Assembly: GCF_022811725.1 (NCBI RefSeq) | Contig: NZ_CP094527.1 | Location: 3,658,001-3,722,000, forward strand | DNA: 64,000 nucleotides | Source: Mucilaginibacter sp. SMC90 | GTDB lineage: Bacteria; Bacteroidota; Bacteroidia; Sphingobacteriales; Sphingobacteriaceae | Reading direction: 5' to 3' | Part shown: piece after piece, positions 1-8,972 of the stretch | Position numbering within the stretch: the stretch's first letter is position 1 | Layout: each line of letters opens with the position of its first letter | Notes under the pieces: generated by a model | Told to the model about the DNA's origin: nothing | What the model saw: the letters and a program-made list of their open reading frames with translations, nothing else | Database searches by the model: none | Made by a program: the position numbers and the translations under genes

Positions 1-1
1 A

Positions 2-343
2 TTGGCCGGTATATTTTATTACCGGTATGAATTCGTATTTGGTGACGGCACGAAAGCCGGTACGGTGAATTATTTTGTCCATAAGGGCTATATGTTCAAA
101 ACCTACGAAGGGCGGCTCATCCAGAGCGGTATCCGCACGCCGGTGCAGGGCAGCATCCAATCGAATGAATTTATGTTTTCGGTAATCGATGCGCATGTGG
201 CGGATATCCTAAATAAAAATGCGGGTGCTTACCTGGAACTGCATTACAAAGAATACCTGCACACGCTGCCCTGGCGCGGCGTGAGTGTGTTCGTCGTTGA
301 CAGCGTGATGGCGATCAAGCCGGTTAGTCCAACGCAGCCCTAA
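2..343 (+). CDS. Unrecognised protein, probably 5'-truncated by the window edge
   Basis: The frame is open from the first bases of the window, and the only start near the edge is a TTG at base 2, so the true start probably lies upstream. The visible 113 residues show no signal peptide or membrane segment. They look like a compact alternating beta protein rich in aromatic residues (for example FYYRYEF and VNYFVHKGY). The stop overlaps the ATG of the following MFS gene (TAATG), which suggests translational coupling with the exporter. I do not recognise the family. Confidence 0.5.
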   Translation: MAGIFYYRYEFVFGDGTKAGTVNYFVHKGYMFKTYEGRLIQSGIRTPVQGSIQSNEFMFSVIDAHVADILNKNAGAYLELHYKEYLHTLPWRGVSVFVVDSVMAIKPVSPTQP

Positions 344-1506
344 TGAAAGTCAATAAAGTATTATGGGTACTGCTTTTTATCGCGGTCATCAATTCCATGG
401 GCTTCGGTATCATCATTCCGCTGATCCTTTCTTATGGCAAGAAGTTCGGAGTCAATAAGGAAACGATAGGCCTGCTGACGGCCTCTTTTTCCATCGCCCA
501 GTTTTTCGCTACCCCGGTGCTGGGTTCCTGGTCGGACCGGATCGGCCGGAAGTGGATATTGGCGTTCAGCCTGCTGGGCAGCTGCCTTTCCTTCATTTTA
601 TTCGGGCTGGCTAACAGTCTCCTGCTTTTATTCGCCGCGCGTATCCTGGATGGGATCACGGGTGGCAATATCTCCGTGGCGCAGGCCATGGTGTCGGATA
701 TGTCATCGGCTAAAGACCGCGCCAGGAATTTCGGTTTATTGGGTTCGGCCTTCGGGTTTGGCTACGTGATCGGCCCGGCCATCGGCGGATTGCTTAGCAA
801 AATGGGCGACCGGGTGCCTTTCTTTTTTGCAGCCGCAATGGCTTTGGTGGGCATGGTGCTAGCCCTGGTCTTTTTAAAGGAAACCAGTTCGGACAAAACC
901 CGAAAGGAGAATCAGCAAAATAAACTGTTTGATTTCGGCGCGTTGATCAGTGTATTGAACAAACCGGCGATCGGCGCCTCTGTATTTATGGGCTTCCTGC
1001 TAACTACCGCGCAATTTGCCATGCTGATCGGCTTTCAGACCGTTTGCGCAGAACAATTAAAACTATCACCTGTACAAACAGGTTTGTTTTATGCGGGGTT
1101 CGGCGTTAGTGGGATATTGATGCAACTATTGGTTCCCTGGATCAGAAAACTGGTGCCGGCCAAGGCCTGGGTATTATTGGTCAGCACATTGATTTGTGCG
1201 GCGGCGATGGTTTGGTGCGGACTGGTGTCCGGCCTTTTTGGCTTCGCGCTGGGCATTGGTATTTATGGCTTATTCAACGGGCTGCGAAACCCCATGTTAA
1301 ATGCGGTGATCGCCGACCGGATGGATGAAAAGGAGCGCGGGCAGATCATGGGTATCAATCAATCTTACGCGGCTATCGGGCAAACCATAGGCCCTTTGCT
1401 GGCCAGTGCGGCCGCATTGCTGGCTTTACCGTTTATCTTTTTTGTCGCCGCGGCGCTCATTATTTGGGCGCTATATTATGGCTGGCGGTTAAAGGCAAGT
1501 ACATAG
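343..1506 (+). CDS. MFS drug-type exporter (12 TM, TetA-like)
   Basis: This 387-residue protein is very hydrophobic, and its length and hydrophobic pattern fit a 12-helix major facilitator. The family motif A is present between helices 2 and 3 (GSWSDRIGRK, residues 61-70). A motif-C-like stretch in helix 5 (FGFGYVIGPAIGG) is typical of drug:proton antiporters of the TetA/DHA1 type. It would sit in the inner membrane and export small molecules; the substrate cannot be read from sequence. Its ATG overlaps the stop of the preceding gene. The convergent response-regulator gene ends 10 bases downstream. Confidence 0.85.
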   Translation: MKVNKVLWVLLFIAVINSMGFGIIIPLILSYGKKFGVNKETIGLLTASFSIAQFFATPVLGSWSDRIGRKWILAFSLLGSCLSFILFGLANSLLLLFAARILDGITGGNISVAQAMVSDMSSAKDRARNFGLLGSAFGFGYVIGPAIGGLLSKMGDRVPFFFAAAMALVGMVLALVFLKETSSDKTRKENQQNKLFDFGALISVLNKPAIGASVFMGFLLTTAQFAMLIGFQTVCAEQLKLSPVQTGLFYAGFGVSGILMQLLVPWIRKLVPAKAWVLLVSTLICAAAMVWCGLVSGLFGFALGIGIYGLFNGLRNPMLNAVIADRMDEKERGQIMGINQSYAAIGQTIGPLLASAAALLALPFIFFVAAALIIWALYYGWRLKAST

Positions 1507-1516
1507 GAAGCTCGGG

Positions 1517-1921
1517 CTAAGCCGATGCGGATTTTTTGACCACATCGGTGATCACTTCTTTAGCGATTTGCTTGGGAATATATTTCCGCAAGGTCAGGTA
1601 CAGGTGTTCGAGGTCAAAGGGCTTGGAAATATAATCATCGAAGCCATGAACGCTGTATTCGTCATTGATGTTGTGGTTACAGCTCATGGCGATCACCGGC
1701 AGGTGCGGGTATTTGGCTTTGATGGTTTCCAAAATCTCCAGGCAGATCTTGCCGTCCAGGCGGAAGTCCAGCATGACCACGTGCGGCCGGTGATCTTCGA
1801 TCAGCGCAATAAAATCTGCTGTACTATCCATTAACGCATAAACCTGGTAGCCTTCTGCTTCCAGCGCGTACTTTAAAATTTCTAAAATATCCTGGTCGGT
1901 TTCCTGTAGAATTATTTCCAT
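1517..1921 (-). CDS. Stand-alone response-regulator receiver protein
   Basis: The 134-residue protein is a single CheY-like receiver domain with no output domain. The phosphoacceptor is D52 in 'MLDFRLDG'. The acidic pocket is provided by E7/D9, where the usual acidic pair is shifted (QETDQD). The switch residue is S80 and the conserved lysine is K100 in 'ISKPF'. It lies 250 bases downstream of, and on the same strand as, the PAS histidine kinase at 2175-4043, a plausible phosphodonor (inference from position). A short Lys/Ser/Ala tail follows the domain. Confidence 0.85.
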   Translation of the reverse strand: MEIILQETDQDILEILKYALEAEGYQVYALMDSTADFIALIEDHRPHVVMLDFRLDGKICLEILETIKAKYPHLPVIAMSCNHNINDEYSVHGFDDYISKPFDLEHLYLTLRKYIPKQIAKEVITDVVKKSASA

Positions 1922-2174
1922 CTCTTTTTTGTCAAGCCAAAAAAAGAAAGAAACTGTGCTAAGAGCTGGGTGCTGTCTTTGGATTGGTAAAGGTACGCAA
2001 TTTATGCCGTATTGCGGTCGATTGAAAATTTCCGATATTTATCTAAAATATAGCTGATGCTTTACGTCTTAACATTCGCCGCAGCCGCGCTGTTTCTTGC
2101 GCATGTGGTCTTTTATTAGCCGCTTTCCGCCGTTCCGATTTTTCGGGGCGCCTTTATTTTTATTCGCATTTGAT

Positions 2175-4043
2175 CTATAAAGGCAAACTAAAATAAAAGG
2201 TAGAGCCTTTTTTCATTTCGCTTTCCACCCAGATCTTCCCATCGTGCCTATCAATTATCTCGGCGCTCAGATACAAGCCGATACCAAATCCGGAGATATG
2301 TTTGCTGTGGTTGGATTGGACACGGTAATAGCGGTCAAAAATCTTTTTGACATCCGCTTCAGCGATACCCAAACCCTGGTCTTTTACACTAAAGACCACG
2401 TTTTGACCGATCAGTTCGCATTTGACCGCGATGGCCGCGCCGTTCGGCGAATATTTCACCGCATTACCGATCAGGTTAGAGATCACCGAACTGATCTTGT
2501 CACGGTCGGCTTTGATGGTGACAGGGGGGCAAGGGTCAAAATCGATCTGACGGCTGCCCACGGTAAGGTTCGTCTCGTCGACCACTTCCGTGATCAGTTC
2601 TTCCAGTTGAAACGGTTCTTTTTCGATCAATATTTTCGCTGATTCCAATCGCGACACATTCAAGAAACCATTGATCATATTGGTCATTTTCTTCACCTCG
2701 ACGTTGGCTTTTTGCATCGCGCCGGGTAAAAAACTGTCCTCACTGGTTTTTAGCTTCAGTTCCGCTACCTGCAGGAGTGCATTGAGCGAAGTCAGGGGTG
2801 TTTTGAGTTCATGGCTGACCATACCAATAAAATCGCTTTTGCGGGCTTCGTCCTGCTTGCGTTCGGTGATGTCACGGGCGATCTTGGATAAGCCGATGAT
2901 CCGCCCGTCTTTATCTTTGATGGGCGATACTGATACGGAAACATCGATCTGCCGCCCGTCCTTGGTCAGTCGCTTGGTCTCAAAATGTTCCACGCGTTGA
3001 CCGGATTTTAATCTTGACAGGATAAGCGGTTCTTCGTCGGTGCGGTCCGGCGGAATTAATTTGTAGATACTTTCGCCGATCATTTCTTCGGCGGTAAAGC
3101 CGAACATCCGCTCCGCCGATTGGTTCCAGCTGGTGATCACGCTGTCCAGGGTTTTGCTGACAATAGCATCATCCGACGAGGCGATGATCGCGGCCAGCTT
3201 GGCGCTTTCTTCCTGGGCCAGTTTCATCTCGGTAATATCCAGCACGGTACCAATGAACCTGGTGGCCTGTTCTTCTTCAAAATAAACGGTCCCCTTCACT
3301 TTGACCCAGCGGGTTTCCCCGCTATCGTAGCGGTTGATGCGGTAACTCAGGTCATAACGGCCTTTCAGGTCGGGCTGGATGCAGGCGGCAATTTGCTCCA
3401 GTACCCACTGGCTGTCACCAGGATGAAGCAATTGAGCATAGAGCTCGAAACTGGCCTTGAGTTCCTGCGGGATGCCATAGATATCCCGGCATTCTTTGGA
3501 CCAGTAAAGTTCGCCGCTAACCGGATTATAGTCCCAGGTACCCAGTTGCGTGGATTCGATGGCCATCCGCAACCGCGACGAACTGGTTTCCAGTTCTACG
3601 TTGGTATCCACCAGCCTTTGCTGGATATCAGTCAGTTCCTGGTTGACCGTGGCATGCTCTTCATTGGTGGCCGCCAGTTCTTTGTTAAGTGTCTGCTGCT
3701 CATTGTAGCTGTCGGCCAGCTCCTGGGTACGCTTGGCCACCCGCTCTTCGAGCTGCGCGTTTAAAGTATACAGGTTTTGCTGAGTTTCGCGCAATTGTAC
3801 GTTGGTCAGCAGTAATTCTTCGTTAAGCGCTTTCATCTGCTCCATGGTATCTGTTTGTTCTAACTGGCTGTTGAGCAAGGCGCGTTCGGTCAGTATCTTA
3901 TCGGTGACATTATTGGCCAGTTGGATGATATAGGAGATATCTACCTGTTCATCCAGTACCGGCGTATGACTTGGGTCCCAGTAACGTGGGATAAATTTAC
4001 CTGGGTTATTGATATCAGGTACATCATAACGTTGTACCCGCAT
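2175..4043 (-). CDS. PAS-domain sensor histidine kinase, first PAS domain disrupted
   Basis: The intact part codes for 622 residues. In order: the tail of a PAS domain (residues 1-45), a long coiled coil (about 50-160), two PAS/PAC modules (about 163-275 and 285-395), HisKA with the H-box 'VSHELKTPL' (His near 411) and HATPase_c (about 500-620, with the G-box 'GFGIGLYLS'). No membrane segment is seen, so a cytoplasmic sensor is likely. The annotated ATG lies in the middle of the first PAS fold. The first half of that PAS sits upstream in another frame (4097-4270), so the present ATG is probably not the original start. The receiver protein at 1517-1921 is a candidate partner. Confidence 0.8.
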   Translation of the reverse strand: MRVQRYDVPDINNPGKFIPRYWDPSHTPVLDEQVDISYIIQLANNVTDKILTERALLNSQLEQTDTMEQMKALNEELLLTNVQLRETQQNLYTLNAQLEERVAKRTQELADSYNEQQTLNKELAATNEEHATVNQELTDIQQRLVDTNVELETSSSRLRMAIESTQLGTWDYNPVSGELYWSKECRDIYGIPQELKASFELYAQLLHPGDSQWVLEQIAACIQPDLKGRYDLSYRINRYDSGETRWVKVKGTVYFEEEQATRFIGTVLDITEMKLAQEESAKLAAIIASSDDAIVSKTLDSVITSWNQSAERMFGFTAEEMIGESIYKLIPPDRTDEEPLILSRLKSGQRVEHFETKRLTKDGRQIDVSVSVSPIKDKDGRIIGLSKIARDITERKQDEARKSDFIGMVSHELKTPLTSLNALLQVAELKLKTSEDSFLPGAMQKANVEVKKMTNMINGFLNVSRLESAKILIEKEPFQLEELITEVVDETNLTVGSRQIDFDPCPPVTIKADRDKISSVISNLIGNAVKYSPNGAAIAVKCELIGQNVVFSVKDQGLGIAEADVKKIFDRYYRVQSNHSKHISGFGIGLYLSAEIIDRHDGKIWVESEMKKGSTFYFSLPL

Positions 4044-4096
4044 ATGGTCCGGTTGCTTAATTCTTAATACATTTTGCAGCGAGGCGTTGATGTTCT

Positions 4097-4270
4097 TTAC
4101 GCCATCGTCGCCGTCCGGCAGGTCCGCGTAATAACCTCCCGTCTGGTTTCCGTTGCTGCCAGGTAAGCGTCACTTGCGGTGATGATGCCCAGTTCCGATG
4201 ATAGGATCAAGTACTGGTTCGGTGCTGTTTCCAGCGCTTTCAGCATCTCCGGGGAAGGACTTTGGGCCAT
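4097..4270 (-). pseudogene. Out-of-frame N-terminal PAS fragment of the downstream kinase
   Basis: A 57-codon frame begins at ATG 4270, 20 bases after the membrane-protein gene at 4290. It reads like the start of the PAS type found in many Bacteroidota kinases (MLKALETAPNQYLILSS, then SDAYLAATETRRE) and then runs into a stop. The kinase frame picks up the continuation of the same fold (ADLPDGDDGVKNINASLQNV) between 4128 and 4065. The two halves are two bases out of phase, and part of the expected linker between 'TRRE' and 'DLPD' seems to be missing. I read this as one gene, 2175-4270, damaged by a small deletion or an assembly error. Confidence 0.7.
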
Positions 4271-4289
4271 ATCTTACCAGGTTTTTAAA

Positions 4290-4736
4290 TTAAACGGTTT
4301 TAGATTGCATCGCTTTGATGGTAAGGGCCGTTACGATTCCACCCAGGGTGTACCAAACAACGGTCATGATTTTTGTTTTATTTGTGCGGGTCACCGGCGC
4401 ATCGCTTAGTCCGATAGGTTTGGTCAGCGTTAAAGCGCCGATTCCGGCGGCTAAACCAATGGTGGTTCCGCGCAGTAATAAGTATTTCTTTTTTCCAAAG
4501 CCAATGGTGCTAAAGTAAAGCGTATTGCTGACGATATCGCCGATCAGGGTGGCGGTGAAGAGGGCGTTGCCGGTTGGGGCTTCGAGGCCCATCGACTCCA
4601 TTCCTTTGGTTAGCGCTTCTTCGCCAACGAGGTCAACACGCGGCGCATCATGGTCAAATTGTTTAACGGTTTGATGCAGGATATTTAGCGCTACGGCGCC
4701 GGCTAAACCGCCGATGATATTTTTGATGAGTTTCAT
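4290..4736 (-). CDS. Conserved-type inner-membrane protein of unknown function
   Basis: The 148-residue protein has an N-terminal hydrophobic segment (IIGGLAGAVALNIL), a central polar region, and hydrophobic segments near residues 60-80, 88-108 and 125-143. This suggests three or four membrane helices. No catalytic motif is visible and I cannot assign a family. It begins 5 bases beyond the stop of the LigD gene on the same strand and is followed by the damaged kinase, so the three probably share a transcript. Confidence 0.6.
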   Translation of the reverse strand: MKLIKNIIGGLAGAVALNILHQTVKQFDHDAPRVDLVGEEALTKGMESMGLEAPTGNALFTATLIGDIVSNTLYFSTIGFGKKKYLLLRGTTIGLAAGIGALTLTKPIGLSDAPVTRTNKTKIMTVVWYTLGGIVTALTIKAMQSKTV

Positions 4737-4741
4737 AATGC

Positions 4742-7453
4742 TTATTTAAAGACGCTTTGTGCTTTTTTAAGTGTTTTTTCAAGATCGATACCTTCGCCTA
4801 TTACCCCATGAAACAGATCGCCGGTTTCTTTGAGGCGATCAAGCGCATTATGGATATTGAAATGCTGGATGGTCAGGCCTGGCTTAACTTCATCCCAACT
4901 CAGGGGCATGGAAACGGTCGCACCGGGCTTAGGCCGCAGAGAATAGGGCCCCGCAATGGTGGCGCCGGGACGGTTCTGTAAATAGTCCAGGTACATTTTG
5001 CCTTTACGCGCGGCGATGCTGCGCTCCAGACTGGTATAGTCCGGTATCTGTTCGTGTACGTGCTTGACGATGATATTGGCAAAGAGCTGGCTTTGCTGAT
5101 AAGTATATTTACCGGCCAGCGGAACATAGATGTGCATGCCGGTGGAACCCGAGGTTTTCGGGTAGCTCGGCACATCAATGGCATCTAAAATATCTTTGAC
5201 GATCCGGGCAGCTTCCACCACCTGATCATAGGTATGTTTATCAGGGTCCAGGTCAATAACGCAGTAATCCGGGTTGTCCGGCGTTTCGGCACGGCTGAAC
5301 CAGGGGTTGATCTCGATGCAGCCCAAAGAGTTCATCCATAATAAACTGGCTTCGTCAGTACCGACTAGGTATTTGGTGACCTTGCCTTCATCCGTCACAT
5401 GATCAAATGTTTTGGCCCAGTCCGGCGCTTTATCGGTAACGTTCTTTTGATAGAAACTCTGGCCATGGATGCCGCCGGGAAAACGGTTGAGTGACATGGG
5501 CCTATCCTTTAGGTAGGGCATCATGTATTCGCCGACCTTATAATAATAGTTGAGCATATCGCCCTTGGTCACTTTATCCTCAGGCCAGTAGAGTTTGGTG
5601 ACGTGGTTGAATTTGAGTTCGTGACCGCAGACTTTTTTGGTTTGGGTGTCTTCGGTTGGGTTCAGTAAAGTTTTGCGTTCGGTGCTTTTTACCGGTTCCA
5701 GTTTCAGGTCGGTTTTTTTCGTTTTGGATGTTTCCTTTTTGGCTGGTTGCGATTCTGCTTCTGCAACAGTTTCTTCCGTATCCACAGGTGTTTCCAGTAC
5801 TACGTCCTTGGCTTTTTTATCGGTACGCATGCCTTTGAACGAGGCCTGCCGAAACACGCCGTCACTGGTCACTTCAGCAAAACCAACTTCGCAAACCAGT
5901 TCAGGTTTGAGCCAGGTGGGTTTGGCACCCATGCGTTTGGGCCGGAAGCGGGTAGGTTTGTCCACATCCACTTCATAATCGAAGGGACTGTTCTTGGTGA
6001 TGAGCGGCTCAAATTGCGCCATCATTTCTTTTTGCAGCTTGTCGGAAAAGCCGGTTCCGACCTTGCCGACAAATTGCAGGTCACCTTTCGTATCATAGAC
6101 ACCCAGTACTAGTGCGCTAAAGGACTTCCCGGTGCCTTCATTTTTAGTAAAGCCGGCGATCACCACTTCCTGCCGCCTTTGTACTTTGACCTTCAGCCAT
6201 TCTTTACTGCGCAGGTCGGAAGTGTACACGCTGTCGGCTTTTTTGGCGATGATGCCTTCCAGTCCCATACGTTCCGCCGCGGCAAAAAAGTCAATACCAT
6301 TGGCATCGAACACCTTGCTTTGACGGATATGGTCGTTGTCTGTTGGTAAAATAGATTGCAGAACGGCTTGGCGTTCGCTCAGCGGCAGGCCCATCAGGTT
6401 CTTGCCTTCGTACCATAAAATGTCGAAAATATAAAAGACCAGGTTGCCATCAGCTTCACTGCGCCAGTTTTGCATGGCGCCGAAGTCGGAGATGCCCTTA
6501 TCGTTAAGTACCAGCAATTCGCCGTCGAGGACCGCGTTCATGCCCCATTTTTTAAGTGCGTCGTTAATGGGATAGTATTTCTCAAAGGGCAGGTTGTTGC
6601 GGGAGATCAGCGATACCTCATCCTTTTGGAGATTGGCAATGGCGCGGTAACCGTCCCATTTCACCTCGAACAGCCAGCCGGGCTCATCAAAAGGCTCGTC
6701 TACCAGCGTGGCTTTCATGGGTTTGATGCTGGTGAGGATTTTTGACTTTGGCGCTCCTTTTAAGAGTTTAGCGACATCAGCCTTAGTTGTTTCCGGTTCA
6801 GTTGTTTCGATTTCTTCTGCCAGTTCTTCATCAGGCACCACGTCTTCTTCATGCCCATGCTGCCAGACCTTTTCGCTGGTCTTTTCCATGGTTTCGATGG
6901 TCTTGCCGGAAAGCACCGATTTGTCTTGCTTGGTGATATCCTTGCTGGTCGCGAACTCGTCCTTATGTTTGATCATGAGCCAGCCGTTCTCGCCCATGCC
7001 GTGGGTTTTGACCATGGCGAATTCGCCGTTGAGTTTTTCGCCGTGCAATTTGATCTTGAGTTGGCCGGAGGCTAATTGTTTGAGGAGGTGTTTCTCCTGG
7101 GCTTTCTTGCCTTTGATAGGCTCGATCGGTTCATAGGTGCCCTCATCCCAGACGATGACAGTGCCGCCCCCGTATTCACCTTTGGGGATAATGCCTTCAA
7201 AATTCAGGTAATCAAAAGGATGGTCCTCGACCATCATGGCCAGGTGTTTGACCTTGGGGTCAAGGCTGGGGCCTTTCGGCACCGCCCAGCTTTTGAGCAC
7301 GCCATCCATTTCCAGCCGGAAATCATAATGCAGGCGCGAGGCATCGTGCTTTTGCACCACAAAGATCAGGTGATCCTTGTCTTTGCTTTTACCGGCTTTG
7401 GGTTCCGCGGTCTTTTTAAAATCCCGTTTTTTGGCGTATTCGGTCAGGCCCAT
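4742..7453 (-). CDS. ligD: ATP-dependent DNA ligase D (LigD), three-domain form
   Basis: LigD repairs double-strand breaks by bacterial non-homologous end joining. All three domains are present in 903 residues. The N-terminal 3'-phosphoesterase (about 30-150) has the metal residues H36, H42 and D44 in 'KHDASRLHYDFRLE' and the 'IPKGEYGGGT' motif. The ligase domain (about 240-545) has the adenylation lysine K265 in 'EVKWDGYR' and 'DGELLVL'. The C-terminal primase-polymerase (about 605-890) has 'VIDLDPD' and 'SGSTGMHIYVPL'. A Lys/Thr/Glu-rich linker of about 60 residues separates ligase and polymerase. The PE-Lig-Pol order is usual in Bacteroidota. The partner Ku is not encoded in this window. 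Confidence 0.96.
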   Translation of the reverse strand: MGLTEYAKKRDFKKTAEPKAGKSKDKDHLIFVVQKHDASRLHYDFRLEMDGVLKSWAVPKGPSLDPKVKHLAMMVEDHPFDYLNFEGIIPKGEYGGGTVIVWDEGTYEPIEPIKGKKAQEKHLLKQLASGQLKIKLHGEKLNGEFAMVKTHGMGENGWLMIKHKDEFATSKDITKQDKSVLSGKTIETMEKTSEKVWQHGHEEDVVPDEELAEEIETTEPETTKADVAKLLKGAPKSKILTSIKPMKATLVDEPFDEPGWLFEVKWDGYRAIANLQKDEVSLISRNNLPFEKYYPINDALKKWGMNAVLDGELLVLNDKGISDFGAMQNWRSEADGNLVFYIFDILWYEGKNLMGLPLSERQAVLQSILPTDNDHIRQSKVFDANGIDFFAAAERMGLEGIIAKKADSVYTSDLRSKEWLKVKVQRRQEVVIAGFTKNEGTGKSFSALVLGVYDTKGDLQFVGKVGTGFSDKLQKEMMAQFEPLITKNSPFDYEVDVDKPTRFRPKRMGAKPTWLKPELVCEVGFAEVTSDGVFRQASFKGMRTDKKAKDVVLETPVDTEETVAEAESQPAKKETSKTKKTDLKLEPVKSTERKTLLNPTEDTQTKKVCGHELKFNHVTKLYWPEDKVTKGDMLNYYYKVGEYMMPYLKDRPMSLNRFPGGIHGQSFYQKNVTDKAPDWAKTFDHVTDEGKVTKYLVGTDEASLLWMNSLGCIEINPWFSRAETPDNPDYCVIDLDPDKHTYDQVVEAARIVKDILDAIDVPSYPKTSGSTGMHIYVPLAGKYTYQQSQLFANIIVKHVHEQIPDYTSLERSIAARKGKMYLDYLQNRPGATIAGPYSLRPKPGATVSMPLSWDEVKPGLTIQHFNIHNALDRLKETGDLFHGVIGEGIDLEKTLKKAQSVFK

Positions 7454-7476
7454 AGTTATGATTTAAAATAACAACA

Positions 7477-7494
7477 AAGCCCCTTGCGGGGCTT
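7477..7494 (-). terminator. Hairpin terminator of the small Lys-rich gene
   Basis: AAGCCCC and GGGGCTT form a perfect 7-bp stem around a TTGC loop. Read on the minus strand it is followed by TTTGTTGTTATTTT, a loose U-run. It lies 20 bases beyond the stop of the 57-residue gene at 7515-7688 and just before the LigD start. Confidence 0.65.
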
Positions 7495-7514
7495 CATTGG
7501 ATAAGCGCCATTGT

Positions 7515-7688
7515 TTATTTCTTACTTTCCAATTTCTTTTCAACCGTAGCGCGCTTATTACTGGCGGTCGATTTCTTGGCGGCCTCCACCTTTTTAGGGG
7601 TAGTGCCTTCTTTTTTTGCTTCGTATTTCAGTTCGTGTGGCTGCTCCGATACGGAGGTCCTTTCCACTTTTGCGCCTTTCTTTGCCAT
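7515..7688 (-). CDS. Small lysine-rich protein, DUF3606-like
   Basis: A 57-codon frame runs from ATG 7688 to TAA 7515. The product is strongly basic (MAKKGAKVERTSVSEQPHEL at the start, then repeated KK and AAKK). Its centre, 'HELKYEAKKEGTTPKKVEAA', resembles the helix-turn-helix pattern of DUF3606 proteins (YEVxYWxKxFGVxxxxLxxAV), but it lacks the usual tryptophan. A terminator hairpin follows it directly. A DNA-associated or stress role would be in keeping with the LigD neighbour, but that is inference. Confidence 0.6.
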   Translation of the reverse strand: MAKKGAKVERTSVSEQPHELKYEAKKEGTTPKKVEAAKKSTASNKRATVEKKLESKK

Positions 7689-7824
7689 AGGTCTGATGAT
7701 TTTAGATGTACCTGATCAACAAGGTATTCACCCGATAGTTTTAACTACTAACTAAAGAATTGTCTTTATTCAATATTTACACAACCAAAAGCGCTGGCGC
7801 TTGTTGCACTACAAAACATCACCT

Positions 7825-8064
7825 ATGAAAAACCCATTCCATAAAGAAAATAACACCGGCATCATTGTCGGTGCAATTGTTGCCGGAGCCCTGGCAGCGG
7901 GTGCAGGTATCTGGTTCTATCTTCGCGGCAAACGCGCCGCCGAAGCAGAAGCTTACCGCCTTGAACACGCCCGGGATTACCTGGCTGAGAAACAGCATAA
8001 AAAACAAAAGCATAAAACGGATGTGCACGACCTGGCGGCCATTGTATCTCACGCACGGACTTAA
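7825..8064 (+). CDS. Small single-pass membrane protein, YtxH-like
   Basis: From ATG 7825 the product has 79 residues. It has a short polar N-terminus, one Gly/Ala-rich membrane helix (IIVGAIVAGALAAGAGIWFYL, residues about 11-31) and a charged, helical C-terminal tail rich in Lys, Glu, Ala and His. This is the architecture of the YtxH family of general-stress membrane proteins. An upstream TTG at 7801 is in frame but less likely. The gene precedes the lipid kinase on the same strand by 17 bases. Confidence 0.65.
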   Translation: MKNPFHKENNTGIIVGAIVAGALAAGAGIWFYLRGKRAAEAEAYRLEHARDYLAEKQHKKQKHKTDVHDLAAIVSHART

Positions 8065-8081
8065 TAACAAAATGACGACCA

Positions 8082-8969
8082 GTGAAATTCAAGCACATCC
8101 ATTTTATCATCAACCCGGCCTCGGGAAAGGAAGAACCCATCCTGTCTTTTATCAACCGCGTTTTTGCGGACAGTAAAACGGATTGGGATGTCAGCCTGAC
8201 CAAAAAAAACTGTAGCGCGGGCCAGATCGCGAAATCCCTGATCGGTAAAACTGATCTCGTGGCAGTTTATGGCGGCGACGGCTGCGTGACCGCAGCAGCT
8301 GCTGCCTTGCATGGTACTCAACTGCCCATCGCGATCATTCCCGGCGGCACTGCCAATGTCATGGCCAAAGATTTGGGCGTGCCGCTGGATACGCTGGCAG
8401 CCCTCGAACTGATCAAATCGGGAAAGCATCAGGTCAAAGCTATCGATATGGGGCTGGTCAACGGCGAACCTTTCCTACTGCGGGTAAACCTTGGTATCAT
8501 GGCCGATATGGTGACGACGGCTGACCGCGGCCTGAAAAACAAACTCGGGCAGGTGGCTTACGGTGTTACGGCGCTGCAAACGGCGATAGCCGCTGAACAG
8601 GTGGACTATGAACTGAAAATTGACAGTCAGCAAATTTCGGCCAGCGGCGTGGCTTTAACGGTGACTAATTCGGGCAATATTGGGATCGGCGATCTTGACC
8701 TGCTACCGGGTATTAGCGTAACTGATGGCTGGCTGGATGTGATCCTGATGAAAGATAACGACTGGCTGAACATGTTGAAGATCGCCGGAAGCACGCTGCT
8801 GCAAAATGATTCTGAAACGCTGGTGCACTGGCGATGCAAAAAAGTCAGCATCACCGCAGCTAAAAAACAGTCCTATATTTGTGACGATGCCGCGCGTTCG
8901 GCGAAAAAATTAAAGATTGAAGTAGTGCCCGGCTCGGTGCACCTGCTGGTACCCCAAAAGAAAAAATAA
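8082..8969 (+). CDS. YegS/BmrU-type lipid kinase (diacylglycerol kinase catalytic domain)
   Basis: The 295-residue protein has the DAGK_cat fold. 'IINPASG' is near the start, the nucleotide-binding loop reads 'GGDGCVTAAAAAL' (usually GGDGTxxEV), and 'IPGGTANVMAKDLGVP' forms the second glycine motif. A beta-rich C-terminal domain follows, as in YegS. It would phosphorylate a diacylglycerol or related lipid using ATP. The reading frame starts with GTG at 8082, since no in-frame ATG precedes the first beta strand. The phosphatase gene starts 3 bases after its stop, so a kinase/phosphatase pair acting on the same lipid pathway is possible (inference). Confidence 0.87.
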   Translation: MKFKHIHFIINPASGKEEPILSFINRVFADSKTDWDVSLTKKNCSAGQIAKSLIGKTDLVAVYGGDGCVTAAAAALHGTQLPIAIIPGGTANVMAKDLGVPLDTLAALELIKSGKHQVKAIDMGLVNGEPFLLRVNLGIMADMVTTADRGLKNKLGQVAYGVTALQTAIAAEQVDYELKIDSQQISASGVALTVTNSGNIGIGDLDLLPGISVTDGWLDVILMKDNDWLNMLKIAGSTLLQNDSETLVHWRCKKVSITAAKKQSYICDDAARSAKKLKIEVVPGSVHLLVPQKKK

Positions 8970-8972
8970 TCG

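Noticed and set aside
2041..2174. Short Cys/Arg-rich frames behind the kinase gene on the minus strand
   Set aside because: No continuous frame with an ATG; only 11-17 codon pieces.
3120..3764. 214-codon plus-strand frame
   Set aside because: Antisense shadow of the PAS histidine kinase; no start context and no protein-like pattern.
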